NCBI GenBank assembly: GCA_021793015.1
Contig: JAJYTO010000006.1
Coordinates: forward strand, 1-42,769
Reading direction: 5' to 3'
DNA: 42,769 nucleotides
From: Bacillota bacterium
GTDB taxonomy: Bacteria > Bacillota > Bacilli > Alicyclobacillales > SLC66
Of this stretch, positions 20,845-31,188 are shown piece after piece; position 1 is the stretch's first letter, and the number at the start of each line of letters is the position of its first letter. The position numbers were made by a program, and so were the translations under genes. The notes under the pieces were generated by a model. That model saw only the letters and a program-made list of their open reading frames with translations. It did no database searches and had not been told where the DNA came from.

Positions 20845-22653
20845 TCACCGCGTAATTTCCGCCAACAGTCGCTCAAGTTCCGTCACAAGTTCCCCGTATA
20901 TGCTCAGGGCCTGTGTGACCACATCCGGATTTGTCATGTCCAGCCCCGCTTCCCGCAAGACTTCAAGCGGATAATCCCTTGAACCGGCGCGCAAAAAACC
21001 CAGATAACGGTTGGCCGCCGGCGGCCCCTCCTTACGGATGCGATCCGCAAACACAAGGGCGGCGCTCATGCCTGTCGCGTACTGATAGACGTAGTACGCG
21101 TGATAAAAGTGAGGGATGCGCGACCATTCCGCAGGGGAACGCTCATCCTCTTCATACGCCTCGCCCTGGTATGTGCGATTCAACCCTGCGTACAGTTCAC
21201 ACAGGGAATCGTGCGTGAGCGCATGCCCTTCTTCCACCTGACGATGCGTTTGCCATTCAAAATCCGCAAACATGGTCTGCCGGAAAATGGTGCCCGTAAG
21301 ACTGTCCAGTTGCTGATTGATCAGCGTCGCCCGCGCCAGGGGATCCTTCGTGACGTCGAGCAGGTGGTTCACAAGCAGGGTCTCATTGACCGTGCTGGCG
21401 ATTTCAGCGAGAAAAATGGAGTATCCCGAATATTGCGGCGCCTGCGACCGTCCCGCCAGATACGTGTGCACACTGTGCCCCAGTTCGTGCGCAAGCGTTG
21501 AGACACTGTTGTAGTCCCCCTGATAATTCAACAGGATATAGGGGTTGGTTGCGTAGAATCCCGTGGAATAGGCGCCGCTGCGTTTCCCCGGAGTCTCGTA
21601 GACATCGATCCAGCGTTCCTCGCGCGCCCGGTCCAGGATGGCCCCGTATTCGTCGCCCAAACGTGCAAGTCCTTCCTTCACGAGCTTGAACCCGTCCTCA
21701 AACGCATACTCGTCCAGTTGCGCCTCCGCCAACGGAACGTATTTGTCGTACAGGCGTACGCGATCGAGTCCCAGATGCTTGCGACGGAGCTCGAAATAAC
21801 GGTGGAGATGTCCTGCGCCGCCGCGCACACCGGAGATGAGGGCGTCATAGACGGAGATGGGAATGTTGTTCTCAAAAAGAGCAACATCCCTGGCGGTCGC
21901 AAAGCGCTTTGCGCGCGCCAGCCGGATGTCGGTCTTGACGCTGTTGGCGTACATCGCGGCGATCGCATTTTTATGGGCCAGGTAAGTGTCGTACAGACGC
22001 TCATAGGCGAGCCGTCGAACCGTTCTGTCCGGATTGCGAAGGAGCAGTCCCAGACGCCCGTCTGTCACCACATACTCCGCACCGTCCACAGTGAATGAAC
22101 CGTGCAGGAAATCTGCGTTTGTCAGTTGTGAAAACGTTTGTTCCGAACCATGCAGCACATCGCCCAGAGAGGCGATGACCGCTTCTGTTTCCGCCGAGAG
22201 TACATGCGGTTTGTTGCGGACGATGTTGTCCAGCCTGTGGCGATGATCCGCCAGCGCACCGTCCCGCAGATATGTACTGAGAACATCTTCAGACAGCGAC
22301 AGGAGTTCAGGCTCAAAAAAACTGTCCCTCTCCGCGTATTCGGCCGATATGCTCTGCACCCGGCTCATCATGGCCTGATATTCTGGCGTCCGTGTATCCT
22401 GATCGGCCTTTGTGTGCGCGTAAATCTGCAACTTTCCCAAGCGTTCCGCGAACGTCTGGGCGATGACGATGTACCTTTTGACAAAGTCGGCGGACTCCCC
22501 CAGCCGCCCCCGCACGCCGATGAAAGGATCATCTTCCACGAGCGTTTTCACAGCCTGCAGTTCTTCTTCAAAAAGTTCGTCCGACGCAAATATGGCCTCA
22601 ATGGACCAAGTATATTTGACGTCGAGTTCTGACCGTTCAAGCAACTTTCCCAA
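20845..22653 (-). CDS. pepF: Oligoendopeptidase F (M3 metallopeptidase)
   Basis: Zinc peptidase that cleaves short peptides in the cytoplasm. The HEXXH motif is in TLAHELGHSVHTYL, with the third ligand in FLAEIASTVNETLL. The N-terminal PepF domain starts SELDVKYTWSIEAIF. Length 602 is standard. The start is TTG at 22653, with GAGGGGG seven bases upstream. The frame is open to 22785 but that part has no homology and includes the poly-C tract. It is separated from the downstream-oriented neighbours by short gaps. Confidence 0.94.
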   Translation of the reverse strand: MGKLLERSELDVKYTWSIEAIFASDELFEEELQAVKTLVEDDPFIGVRGRLGESADFVKRYIVIAQTFAERLGKLQIYAHTKADQDTRTPEYQAMMSRVQSISAEYAERDSFFEPELLSLSEDVLSTYLRDGALADHRHRLDNIVRNKPHVLSAETEAVIASLGDVLHGSEQTFSQLTNADFLHGSFTVDGAEYVVTDGRLGLLLRNPDRTVRRLAYERLYDTYLAHKNAIAAMYANSVKTDIRLARAKRFATARDVALFENNIPISVYDALISGVRGGAGHLHRYFELRRKHLGLDRVRLYDKYVPLAEAQLDEYAFEDGFKLVKEGLARLGDEYGAILDRAREERWIDVYETPGKRSGAYSTGFYATNPYILLNYQGDYNSVSTLAHELGHSVHTYLAGRSQAPQYSGYSIFLAEIASTVNETLLVNHLLDVTKDPLARATLINQQLDSLTGTIFRQTMFADFEWQTHRQVEEGHALTHDSLCELYAGLNRTYQGEAYEEDERSPAEWSRIPHFYHAYYVYQYATGMSAALVFADRIRKEGPPAANRYLGFLRAGSRDYPLEVLREAGLDMTNPDVVTQALSIYGELVTELERLLAEITR

Positions 22654-22717
22654 CGGAAGACCCCCTCGAAAATACCATTCCTTATTTAATGTATCGTTCC
22701 GAAGGGGAAATTGCCAG

Positions 22718-22726
22718 CCCCCCCCC
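22718..22726 (+). repeat. C9 homopolymer upstream of pepF
   Basis: Nine consecutive C residues 65 bases upstream of the pepF start. Bases 22740-22890 next to it are low-complexity, with imperfect repeats such as GAACGCGGG, and carry no gene that I can see. Confidence 0.85.
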
Positions 22727-22893
22727 GGCATCGAAGACGCGGGGACCGGACACGAACACTGGACACAGGGGTAAAAAATAGGCAATTACAGAGACTCCGG
22801 ACCCAGGATCTAAACACAAGGCCTGACTGCGACAGCGAACGCGGGAACCGAGCGCAGGAACCGAACGCGGGGCCTAACCGCTTTCCGTCGCGA

Positions 22894-23742
22894 TCAGCGT
22901 TTTGTCACGGCGGAAAGCGCCGCCCACTCCTGCTCTGTCAGTCGGTCCAGACCGTTAAACTGGCCAGCCCCGCGCAACCACTCGCCGCCGTCTATGACGA
23001 CCACTTCTCCATTGATATAGGCAGCTTCGTCCGCGATGAGGTAGGCGGCCAAATCGCACAATTCCCGTTTCTCTCCCACCCTGCGCATGGGCACGCGCCC
23101 GACAATCCGCTCCGCCAGTTCCGCGGTCGGAACCAATCGCGACCAGGCGCCCTCCGTCGGAAACAGGCCAGGGGCGATTGCGACCTGACGGATGCCGTAT
23201 TTGGCCCACTCCACTGCCAGGGAGCGGGTCAACGCGAGCACTCCCGACTTGGCGACTGCGGACGGTACCACATACCCCGATCCGGCGCCGGAGGATGCAT
23301 ACGTCGTCACGATATTCAACATCGTGCCGCCCACACCCGCTGCGATCCAACGCTTTCCGATTTCGAGCGTACAGTGCACCGTGCCGTGAAGCACGATTCC
23401 AACCACCGCATCGAACGCCCTGGTGGACAGTTTTTCCGTGGGACTCACAAAATTGCCTGCCGCATTGTTGACGAGGACGTCAATCTTCCCGTACCGCTCC
23501 ATCACAGCATCCACCATGGCAGATACCTGGTCTGGATCGCGCACATCACAACATGTGTAAAATACCTCGCCGCCAGTCGCGGACATCTGCTGCGCGGCCT
23601 CCCGCAATACATCCTCCCGGCGGCTGGTGATCGCAAGCTTGGCGCCCAGTTCCAGATATCGTTCCCCGATCGCCCGCCCGAGCCCCGTGCCTCCGCCTGT
23701 TATGACGATCACCTTGCCCGCGAGCAAGCCGTCCCGAAACAT
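22894..23742 (-). CDS. 2,4-dienoyl-CoA reductase-type short-chain dehydrogenase
   Basis: NADP-dependent SDR for unsaturated fatty acid oxidation. The Rossmann loop is GGGTGLGRAIGERY and the NNAAGNF segment is present. The catalytic region TTYASSGAGSGYVVPSAVAK has Ser where classic SDRs have the YxxxK tyrosine. That is typical of the mitochondrial DECR/FadH group, where Tyr further upstream serves. The C-terminal NGEVVVIDGGEWLRGAGQFN also fits that group. The ATG at 23742 (MFRDGLLAGKV) gives 282 residues. An alternative ATG at 23802 overlaps the cca stop and would add 20 residues. Confidence 0.88.
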   Translation of the reverse strand: MFRDGLLAGKVIVITGGGTGLGRAIGERYLELGAKLAITSRREDVLREAAQQMSATGGEVFYTCCDVRDPDQVSAMVDAVMERYGKIDVLVNNAAGNFVSPTEKLSTRAFDAVVGIVLHGTVHCTLEIGKRWIAAGVGGTMLNIVTTYASSGAGSGYVVPSAVAKSGVLALTRSLAVEWAKYGIRQVAIAPGLFPTEGAWSRLVPTAELAERIVGRVPMRRVGEKRELCDLAAYLIADEAAYINGEVVVIDGGEWLRGAGQFNGLDRLTEQEWAALSAVTKR

Positions 23743-23801
23743 TGGCCACCCATCCTTCCATACCTCATTTCCCCGCCGGTCGTTGCCTGTTTCCATGGAC
23801 A

Positions 23802-25052
23802 TCAGCCCCGGGCGCGCCTCACAAAATCCGCCCGCGCCTTGCGCAACGCCTCGCCAAACGCCTTCCCCCCGCAGGCGCAGCCGATGTCGCGTCCCGTGAT
23901 CTCACTCGTCATCCGCCGCCAGAGATCGACCATCATCTCTGCATTCTCGTCAATGAGATCCGGTTTGTTCCGTCCGCGCACGTCGGCAGTCGCCACCGCA
24001 GCAAATCCATCGACGCCGATCGGGTTCCGGTTGGCGGCTTCCAGCAGTTCCACCACCTTGATCGGCCGCATCTCTTTGAGAACATGCGCCTGCATGTGAC
24101 GCTCAGCGGCAAACACCGCACAACGCCTCCATGAGGCGGGCAGCTTGAGCCGTGCGCAAAGGCGTCTGACGAGCGCCGCTCCTCTGGCCTCATGTCCATG
24201 ATGGGCGGGCCACAGTTGTCTCGGCGTCTCCGCCTTGCCCAGATCGTGCACCAATGCCGCAAAGCGAACCTCCTCCCGCTCTGTCAGCCTGGCGGCCGCG
24301 TCCAGCACCTGCATCGCATGTTCAAACACGTCCCCCTCAGGATGGTGTTTCTGCGGTTGCTCCACGCCGCACAGCGCCCTGATTTCGGGAAAATGCACAT
24401 CCAGAACTCCCGCTTCCAAGAGCGCGCGAAAGTACACGGACGGCCGTTCGCTGCAGAGCGCCCTGCGCGTCTCGGCAAAAACGCGTTCCACGGAGAGCGC
24501 GGTCAACTCGGCGCGCAGCCGGTTCATCAGATCCACAGTCGCCGGGTCGATCGTGAACCCGAGTTGAGCCGCAAAACGGGCCGCCCGATAGACACGGAGC
24601 GGGTCTTCGGCAAATGCGGGAGAGACTGCCCGAATTCGCCCTTCCTGAATGTCTTTCCCTCCGCCGAACGGATCGATCAACCGCTTGGCAAGCACGTCGA
24701 AGGCCAGCGCATTGATCGTCAGATCGCGCCGCCGCAGATCCTGTTCAATCGTAATCAACGGCGATACAGCGACGTCAAAACTCGCATGGCCGATTCCCGC
24801 CTTGCTCTCGGTTCTCGCCAGCGAAAGCTCTGTCCATCGCCCCTCGACCTGCAGCCGATAGACGGGGAACGCTTTTCCCAATAGGCGACTGTCGGGAAAC
24901 AACGCTTCAAACCCTTCTGCGGTGAGCCCCGTCACGCAATAATCGTCGTCTGACGGCGGCAGCCCGCGCAAGCTGTCGCGCACACTGCCGCCAGTCAGGT
25001 ACAGCCTCCCGCCCGCAGATTCTACCATCCGCGCCAACTCGTCGCGCTCCAT
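23802..25052 (-). CDS. cca: CCA-adding tRNA nucleotidyltransferase, E. coli multifunctional Cca type
   Basis: Adds or repairs the tRNA 3' CCA. The class II nucleotidyltransferase head has [11 protein letters not shown], acidic DDD, and [12 protein letters not shown]. The ATP-selection and tRNA-binding helices include [18 protein letters not shown]. The C-terminal half has an HD domain ([26 protein letters not shown]), a feature of the gammaproteobacterial multifunctional enzyme; most Firmicute CCA enzymes are arranged differently. 416 residues from the ATG at 25052, which has GGAGAG five bases upstream. Its stop overlaps an upstream start candidate of the reductase. Confidence 0.93.
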   Translation of the reverse strand: MERDELARMVESAGGRLYLTGGSVRDSLRGLPPSDDDYCVTGLTAEGFEALFPDSRLLGKAFPVYRLQVEGRWTELSLARTESKAGIGHASFDVAVSPLITIEQDLRRRDLTINALAFDVLAKRLIDPFGGGKDIQEGRIRAVSPAFAEDPLRVYRAARFAAQLGFTIDPATVDLMNRLRAELTALSVERVFAETRRALCSERPSVYFRALLEAGVLDVHFPEIRALCGVEQPQKHHPEGDVFEHAMQVLDAAARLTEREEVRFAALVHDLGKAETPRQLWPAHHGHEARGAALVRRLCARLKLPASWRRCAVFAAERHMQAHVLKEMRPIKVVELLEAANRNPIGVDGFAAVATADVRGRNKPDLIDENAEMMVDLWRRMTSEITGRDIGCACGGKAFGEALRKARADFVRRARG

Positions 25053-25093
25053 CGTATCTCTCCATCGCTGCGCATGTCCCAAAGGTTACATTC

Positions 25094-25103
25094 ATGATAT
25101 CAT
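25094..25103. promoter_or_regulatory. Palindrome in the cca/deoD divergent region
   Basis: ATGATATCAT lies in the 88 bases between the two divergent starts. It supplies TATCAT as a -10 candidate for cca and is followed by TATACA as a candidate for deoD. No clear -35 in either direction. Confidence 0.35.
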
Positions 25104-25140
25104 ATACAGGTGTCGGACTCTTATAAAGGAGGATGTTCCA

Positions 25141-25866
25141 TTGAGCACGCATATCGGAGCGCAAGAAGGCGCGATCGCGCAGACGGTGCTGCTGCCGGGG
25201 GACCCGCTGCGCGCCAGATATATCGCAGAGACATTCCTCGAGCATGCGGTCCTCTACAACGAAGTCCGCGGCATGTACGGATACACGGGACACTATGGAA
25301 ACCAGCGCATCTCGGTTCAGGGCACGGGCATGGGCGTCCCCTCGATCTCCATCTATGCGCATGAACTGCTTGCCGATTACGGCGCCCGGACACTGATACG
25401 CGTCGGGTCCTGCGGAGCCATGCAGGAACACATCCGGATCCGCGACCTGATCCTTGCCATGAGTTGTTCGACTGATTCGGCCGTCAACCGGGGACGGTTC
25501 GGCGCCGCCGATTACGCTCCCACAGCCGATTTCGCCCTGCTTCACGGCGCCTATCGGTCAGCGCAGGAACGCGGGTACCCGGTGCACGTGGGCAATATTT
25601 TGACAAGCGACGTGTTTTACAACGACGATGCGGAGTCGATGAAACGGCTCACAGCGCACGGCACGCTGGCGGTCGAGATGGAGAGCGCGGCTCTATACAC
25701 GCTTGCCGCCCGTTTCAAAGCGAGAGCGCTGGCCATCCTCACGGTCAGCGACCACCTCGTGTCCGGTGAACAAACCACCGCCGAGGAACGACAGACTTCA
25801 TTCAACCAGATGATCGAACTCGCGCTCGATACGGCGCTCGCAGAAAACATCAACACCCCCGCGTAG
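25141..25866 (+). CDS. deoD: Purine nucleoside phosphorylase, DeoD type
   Basis: Hexameric phosphorylase that releases purine bases from (deoxy)nucleosides for salvage. Signatures are [19 protein letters not shown] (phosphate and ribose site), [25 protein letters not shown], and the ribose-binding [13 protein letters not shown] with [11 protein letters not shown] carrying the base-site Asp. 241 residues is slightly above the usual 233-239. TTG start with AAGGAGG eight bases upstream. Confidence 0.96.
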   Translation: MSTHIGAQEGAIAQTVLLPGDPLRARYIAETFLEHAVLYNEVRGMYGYTGHYGNQRISVQGTGMGVPSISIYAHELLADYGARTLIRVGSCGAMQEHIRIRDLILAMSCSTDSAVNRGRFGAADYAPTADFALLHGAYRSAQERGYPVHVGNILTSDVFYNDDAESMKRLTAHGTLAVEMESAALYTLAARFKARALAILTVSDHLVSGEQTTAEERQTSFNQMIELALDTALAENINTPA

Positions 25867-25924
25867 CCGCCCGCCGATCTGAAAAATCGTGGGTCTCTGC
25901 CGGTCGGAGTCATATATTGTGCCC

Positions 25925-28261
25925 TCAATCCCGGGAATTCGCGACAATATAGAGATCCACAAAGTCGGCGTGTTCCAACACGTAATCGATCGGATTTCCC
26001 TGCATGCGGTTGATGAACCGAATCGGCGGCAGAGGCTGCCCCGTGACGAGTTGCGAGATGCCAAGTTCTTCCGCCACCGCCACAATCGTGGCTCCCACAC
26101 CCTGATCGAGCGCCTTGCGGGTGACGAATCTGGCGTCAAACTGTTCGCTCAGCCGCTGAATCCTGTCCAGATCCCTCGTGTCCTCTTCGGACATGCTCGC
26201 CTGCGACAATACGACGAGCACCCATAACTCCGCCTTAATCCGGTCGGCCAAACGCCAGCCTCTGCGGATCAGCTTCTCCGAGTGCGGTCTGTGGTTGACC
26301 GCCACAAGGATGCGCTCGATTGCGGCGTCCGCCGCCCCTTTTTTCTCCCGTTCGCGATCCAGGCGCTGATCGACGTCATCCGCAACCTCCAGCAACGCCA
26401 GTTCCCTCAGCGCGGCCAGATTGGCAATCTGGAAAAAGTTATCGAGCGCGCGCTGTATTTTATCGTCTGCGTAGATTTTGCCGTCCAGCAACCGTTGCTG
26501 CAGAGTCTCCGGCGTGATATCGATGAGCTTCACTTCCCGCGCCAGCTTCATGAACCAGTCAGGGACCCTCTCGCGCACCTTGACCCCGGTGATATGCTCC
26601 ACTTTGTCGTGCAAGCTCTCCAGATGCTGGATGTTCACGGCCGTGACGACATTGATCCCGCGATCGAGCAGATATTCGATATCCTGGTAGCGCTTGGCTC
26701 GTACACTGCCCGGAACATTGGAGTGCGCCAGTTCGTCGATGACGACGATGTGCGGATTGCGGCGAAGAATCGCATCGACGTCAAGGTCCTCATAGAGCCG
26801 CCCCTGCAAACGGTGCAACCGCTTGGGGATGACCTCCAGGTCTTCGATCTGGGCCGCCGTCTCTGCGCGGCCATGCGTCTCCACCAACCCTACGACCACA
26901 TCTTTTCCCCGCCGCCGCCAGTCGCGCGCATCGCGCAGCATCTTGTACGTCTTTCCGACGCCAGGCGCCGCGCCGACATAAATTGTAAGACGGCCCTGAT
27001 GATTCCCGCCCTTCGCCAGTTCTGCCGAGGCCCCATTGCGGGTGGGCTGCTGCCTGTGCGCAGATTCATCTGCGGGCGCACGCCAGCCGGCGCGCTCCTG
27101 CGCCTGTTCAGCCTCCTTCCACCCCACAACCCGCAGATCCGCATATTTCGTGTGCCGAAGCAGATGGCGGACAGGCGCGTCATTCCAGATGAACCGCCAG
27201 CGTTTCATGCGCCACGGCTGTCCGATGACCACCTGCGTGACGTTGAGTCTGTTGACCGCATCAAGAATCGCCTGCCCGATGGCGCGATCGTTTTGCGGTT
27301 CCAAAATCCACTCGCCTTCATGCTCATGGGCCATTTTTTTCAAGGCCGCCAGCCGTTCGATATCGCGCTCCTTCAGGTGGTCCTCCACCGTGTTGCATAC
27401 GGTGAGCACATACAGATCGGCCTTCATGCGACGGGACATCCGATAGCCTCTCTGGATGAGCTGCTTGGCCCGCGCAAGGTCGTTGACACACACCATGATC
27501 GTCTCGCGCGCGCCCACAGGCCCCTGGATACGGGAACGCTCATACGAACGCTGCAGGCGCTGGTCAACATCCTCGGCCACCGTTCGCAGCGCCAGTTCCC
27601 GAAGTCCGAAGAGATTGGACTTGCGAAAAAAATTGTCCAACGCCTGATTCACTTTTGCGGGCGCATAGATGCTGCCGTCGCGCAACCGCTGGCGAAGCGT
27701 CTCCGGGGTCACGTCGATGACCTCAACCTCACGCGCGCGCGTCACAAAGGAGGCGGGAATCAACTCCCTGACGCGGATTCCCGTTATCTCCTCGGCTTCC
27801 TCGTGGATGCCCTCGATATGCTGGACATTGACCGCCGTCAAAATGCTGAACCCCTGATCCAGCAGATACTCGACATCCATGTAGCGTTTCGGAAACAGCG
27901 AACCGGGCGCGTTTGTGTGGGCGAGCTCATCGATGACGACGACCTCTGGCCGGCGCGCGCAGACGGCCTCCAGATTAACCTCTTCAAATGTGTGCCCATG
28001 GTAGTGAATCAGGCGCCGCGGAATAACTTCCAGGTCACCCACCTGCTCCTGCGTCTCCGGGCGGTCGTGGGAGTCCACATAGCCCACCACTACATCTACG
28101 CCGCGCTCGCGCAGCCCCGCCGCTTCCCGAAGCATGGTGTACGTTTTGCCGACTCCGGGAGCCGCTCCGATGAACAGTTTGAGTTCACCAGGTTCTCCCC
28201 CAAAGATATTGCCAGGCGCACGCTCTGCTTCCGGCGCCATATCATCCTCTCGCTGCTTCAA
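25925..28261 (-). CDS. Tandem-duplicated KdpD N-terminal sensor protein (two NTPase-USP modules, no kinase)
   Basis: 778 residues made of two full copies of the KdpD input region. Unit 1 (26-380) has Walker A GAAPGVGKTYTML, Walker B VVVIDELAHTNAPG and a USP domain from about 252. Unit 2 (424-775) has GAAPGVGKTYKML, VVIDELAHSNVPG and a USP domain from about 648. A charged 40-residue linker joins them. There are no membrane helices, HisKA or ATPase domain. In E. coli these modules sit at the front of KdpD and tune kinase/phosphatase balance; here the kinase is a separate gene lacking them. The start is TTG at 28261 or ATG at 28240 (AGAGG five bases upstream). It is the last gene of the kdp run. 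Residues of the c-di-AMP motif reported for Staphylococcus KdpD are not evident. Confidence 0.9.
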   Translation of the reverse strand: MKQREDDMAPEAERAPGNIFGGEPGELKLFIGAAPGVGKTYTMLREAAGLRERGVDVVVGYVDSHDRPETQEQVGDLEVIPRRLIHYHGHTFEEVNLEAVCARRPEVVVIDELAHTNAPGSLFPKRYMDVEYLLDQGFSILTAVNVQHIEGIHEEAEEITGIRVRELIPASFVTRAREVEVIDVTPETLRQRLRDGSIYAPAKVNQALDNFFRKSNLFGLRELALRTVAEDVDQRLQRSYERSRIQGPVGARETIMVCVNDLARAKQLIQRGYRMSRRMKADLYVLTVCNTVEDHLKERDIERLAALKKMAHEHEGEWILEPQNDRAIGQAILDAVNRLNVTQVVIGQPWRMKRWRFIWNDAPVRHLLRHTKYADLRVVGWKEAEQAQERAGWRAPADESAHRQQPTRNGASAELAKGGNHQGRLTIYVGAAPGVGKTYKMLRDARDWRRRGKDVVVGLVETHGRAETAAQIEDLEVIPKRLHRLQGRLYEDLDVDAILRRNPHIVVIDELAHSNVPGSVRAKRYQDIEYLLDRGINVVTAVNIQHLESLHDKVEHITGVKVRERVPDWFMKLAREVKLIDITPETLQQRLLDGKIYADDKIQRALDNFFQIANLAALRELALLEVADDVDQRLDREREKKGAADAAIERILVAVNHRPHSEKLIRRGWRLADRIKAELWVLVVLSQASMSEEDTRDLDRIQRLSEQFDARFVTRKALDQGVGATIVAVAEELGISQLVTGQPLPPIRFINRMQGNPIDYVLEHADFVDLYIVANSRD

Positions 28262-28331
28262 GCGCCATCACCCGCTTTGTATGAATCGCAGTCCAAGCCC
28301 GAAAAATCACGGCGGCTCGCGCCCACCGGAC

Positions 28332-28409
28332 GGCTCATGCATGCCGCTGCCGCTCAGACAGCCGCGGCCTAACGGCCGCTAATACTCGCCGCATCGGCAT
28401 ACATGAGCC
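28332..28409. repeat. Palindromic element P, copy 1
   Basis: A 78 bp imperfect palindrome between kdpC and the double KdpD-N gene. Outer arms 28332-28353 and 28388-28409 match at 19 of 22 positions (core TCATGCATGCCG). The centre has a GCGGCC-TAAC-GGCCGC hairpin flanked by GCTCAGACAG and TAATACTCG. The centre is in the opposite orientation to copy 2 at 33529. Confidence 0.8.
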
Positions 28410-28435
28410 TTCCAAGCCCGAGAATCGCCGCCGGT

Positions 28436-29005
28436 TCACCGCCCGGTGCGCCTGACGATCGCCATGTTGAGCCGCATCACATTGACCATCGGTTCTCCCC
28501 AGATCCCCAACACCCGTCCCTGAGTATATCTTGCGATCAGTCCTTCCAGGTAGGAATGGCTCAGGCCGGACGCCCGCGCGACGCGCGGAAGCTGGATCAT
28601 GGCGTCGGGTATCGAAATGTCCGGATCGAGCCCGGAACCGGACGATTCCACCATCTCCGTGGGAATGGAGGACACTGCAACGCCGGGATTCTGCCTCTCC
28701 ACGACGTGCAGGTTGCGCCTGATTTCGGCGATCAGCGCTGGATTCGTCGGTCCCAGGTTCGAGCCGCCCGACGCGTTGCCGGCGTAATCCACGGCTGACG
28801 GCCGCGGATGAAAGAGCCACGGAACAGTGGTCCGTTGGGCGATCAACTCTGATCCGACCACCCGCCCGCGCCAGACCACCATGCTCCCCTGCGCCTGCCA
28901 GGGAAACAGGAGATTGCCGATCCCCGTGATCAGCAGCGGGTACAGGATGCCCAGCAAGACGGCAAACACGATCGTAAAACGCAGGGAGCGCCAGAAATTA
29001 ATCAT
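28436..29005 (-). CDS. kdpC: Potassium-transporting ATPase subunit C
   Basis: 189-residue single-pass subunit that raises ATP affinity of KdpB. The membrane helix is at about residues 8-35 (FTIVFAVLLGILYPLLITG). The extracytoplasmic domain carries the family stretches FHPRPSAVDYAGNASGGSNLGPTNP and the catalytic-chaperone segment SSGSGLDPDISIPDA. The ATG at 29005 has GGAGGGG six bases upstream; an earlier in-frame start at 29044 adds 13 residues without a site. It follows kdpB by 41 bases. Confidence 0.96.
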   Translation of the reverse strand: MINFWRSLRFTIVFAVLLGILYPLLITGIGNLLFPWQAQGSMVVWRGRVVGSELIAQRTTVPWLFHPRPSAVDYAGNASGGSNLGPTNPALIAEIRRNLHVVERQNPGVAVSSIPTEMVESSGSGLDPDISIPDAMIQLPRVARASGLSHSYLEGLIARYTQGRVLGIWGEPMVNVMRLNMAIVRRTGR

Positions 29006-29046
29006 GCATAACCCCTCCAATTTCACAGTCCGGCGACTGCTCAACC

Positions 29047-31101
29047 TCAGATATGGGCCAACCCCAACGCCGTCAAGAGAAGATCGATGATCTTGATGCC
29101 CGCAAACGGTGTGATCACCCCGCCGACGCCATAAATCAGAAGGTTGCGCAACAGCATGGACGTCGCGCTCATGGGGCGGTATTTGACGCCTTTCATCGCC
29201 AGCGGAATCAGCAGGGGAATGATCAGCGCATTGAAGATCAAAGCAGACAGGATCGCGCTGTGCGGGCTTGTCAGGCGCATCACGTTAAGCGCCTGCAGAC
29301 TGGGTATCATCACCACAAACATCGCCGGAATGATCGCGAAGTATTTGGCCACGTCGTTGGCGATTGAAAACGTCGTGATCGCGCCGCGCGTGATCAGCAA
29401 CTGCTTGCCGATCGACACAACCTCGATCAGCTTTGTGGGATCGGAATCGAGATCGACCATATTGCCGGCTTCCTTGGCGGCCGTGGTGCCCGTGTTCATG
29501 GCCAGCCCCACGTCGGCCTGCGCCAGCGCCGGCGCATCGTTCGTTCCGTCGCCGGACATCGCCACCAGTTTGCCCTGATCCTGTTCCGCCTTGATCAGCC
29601 GCATTTTGTCTTCCGGTTTGGCCTCGGCGATATAATCGTCCACGCCCGCTTCCTTTGCGATGGTTGCGGCGGTGAGCGCGTTGTCTCCGGTGCACATGAC
29701 CGTTTTGATGCCCATTTTGCGCAGTTCCGCGAATCGCTGTTTCATCCCCGGCTTCACAATGTCTTTCAAATAAATGAGTCCATGGACATCCGTTCCCCGA
29801 ATCACGGCGAGCGGCGTCCCCCCCGCCCTGGCGATCGTTTCGGTCTTGCCGGCCAAATCGTCGGGAACCTGTCCCCTGCGCTCCAGCACATGGCGGCGAA
29901 TCGCATCCACCGCGCCTTTACGATACAGCGATCCATCGGCCAGGTTTAATCCGCTCATTCTCGTGTCTGCGCTGAACTCCACGTTTTCCGCGTCGCTGTA
30001 TGATTCACGCGCGCGCGAAACGCCTTTTTCCCTTCCCAAATCAACCACCGAGCGACCTTCCGGCGTCTCATCGAACAGCGAGGAGATCACCGCCGCCTCA
30101 ATCAGTTCCTGTTCAGTATGATCGCCCACAGGAATGAACTCGCTCGCCAGCCGGTTTCCGATGGTGATCGTTCCCGTTTTGTCGAGAATCAGCGTATTCA
30201 CGTCGCCGGCCGCTTCCACAGCCTTTCCCGACTTGGCGATCACATTGAAGCGAATCACGCGATCCATGCCGGCAATCCCGATCGCGGACAAGAGCGCCCC
30301 GATCGTCGTGGGAATCAGGCACACCAACAGCGCGATGAGAGTCGCGACGCCAATGCTGCCGTGCACGTACATGGCCATCGGTTCAAGCGTATCCACAACG
30401 ATCACGAAAATAAGCGTGAGTCCGGCCAACAGGACCGAGAGCGCCAGTTCATTGGGCGTCTTCTGGCGGCTGGCGCCCTCCACCAGATTGATCATTTTGT
30501 CCAGAAAGGACTCGCCGGGATCGACGGTCACCCGGATAATCAACTCATCGGACAGCAGCTTTGTTCCCCCAGTGACCGAGCTGAAGTCTCCGCCCGCGCC
30601 CCGGATCACCGGCGCCGATTCTCCGGTTATGGCCGATTCGTCCACGCTTCCCAGCCCCTCAAGCACCTCGCCGTCCGCAGGGATCATGTCGCCTGCAGTC
30701 ACCTGAACAACATCGCCCTTTCGCAAAGCGGTGGCGGGAACCGACTCAAAGTCTCCGGAACTCTTGCGACGATTGGCGGTCAAATCCGTCTTCGCCTTGC
30801 GCAGCGAATCCGCCTGCGCTTTGCCCCGCCCTTCCGCGACAGCCTCCGCAAAATTGCCGAACAGAATCGTAATCAGCAGGATGACCGCCACAGTCATGTT
30901 GTACGCTCTCTGCCCAGGGTGCCGCACGCCGCCGAAGATGAGCGGATCGACAGACAGCGCCAGAGTGATTGCGAATCCGATTTCCACCACAAACATCACC
31001 GGATTCTTGACGAGAACGCGCGGGTCGAGTTTGACGAACGACTCCCATATGGCCCGCGTCATGATTTCGCCAGATATGGTCCTGGAAGACTCCTTAGCCA
31101 T
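29047..31101 (-). CDS. kdpB: Potassium-transporting ATPase, P-type ATPase subunit B
   Basis: Catalytic subunit of KdpFABC. The phosphorylated Asp is D307 in LDKTGT. The TGES loop is at 159-162, with the regulatory Ser162 known from E. coli conserved. [20 protein letters not shown] hinge and [16 protein letters not shown] follow. About seven membrane helices are visible, including [22 protein letters not shown]. Length 684 is normal. ATG with AAGGAG ten bases upstream. It lies 87 bases after kdpA, a gap with no gene in it. Confidence 0.98.
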   Translation of the reverse strand: MAKESSRTISGEIMTRAIWESFVKLDPRVLVKNPVMFVVEIGFAITLALSVDPLIFGGVRHPGQRAYNMTVAVILLITILFGNFAEAVAEGRGKAQADSLRKAKTDLTANRRKSSGDFESVPATALRKGDVVQVTAGDMIPADGEVLEGLGSVDESAITGESAPVIRGAGGDFSSVTGGTKLLSDELIIRVTVDPGESFLDKMINLVEGASRQKTPNELALSVLLAGLTLIFVIVVDTLEPMAMYVHGSIGVATLIALLVCLIPTTIGALLSAIGIAGMDRVIRFNVIAKSGKAVEAAGDVNTLILDKTGTITIGNRLASEFIPVGDHTEQELIEAAVISSLFDETPEGRSVVDLGREKGVSRARESYSDAENVEFSADTRMSGLNLADGSLYRKGAVDAIRRHVLERRGQVPDDLAGKTETIARAGGTPLAVIRGTDVHGLIYLKDIVKPGMKQRFAELRKMGIKTVMCTGDNALTAATIAKEAGVDDYIAEAKPEDKMRLIKAEQDQGKLVAMSGDGTNDAPALAQADVGLAMNTGTTAAKEAGNMVDLDSDPTKLIEVVSIGKQLLITRGAITTFSIANDVAKYFAIIPAMFVVMIPSLQALNVMRLTSPHSAILSALIFNALIIPLLIPLAMKGVKYRPMSATSMLLRNLLIYGVGGVITPFAGIKIIDLLLTALGLAHI

Positions 31102-31188
31102 GGAACACGTTCTCCTTTATCGCCAAATCCCACATGCCCCTGACGGGACGCAATCCATGACGAAAACTGGCGGCCTGCCATTTCCCCG

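Noticed and set aside
28332-28409. Insertion sequence ends
   Set aside because: The palindromes are complete short elements with no transposase frame and no clear target duplication, so a non-coding repeat is a better description.
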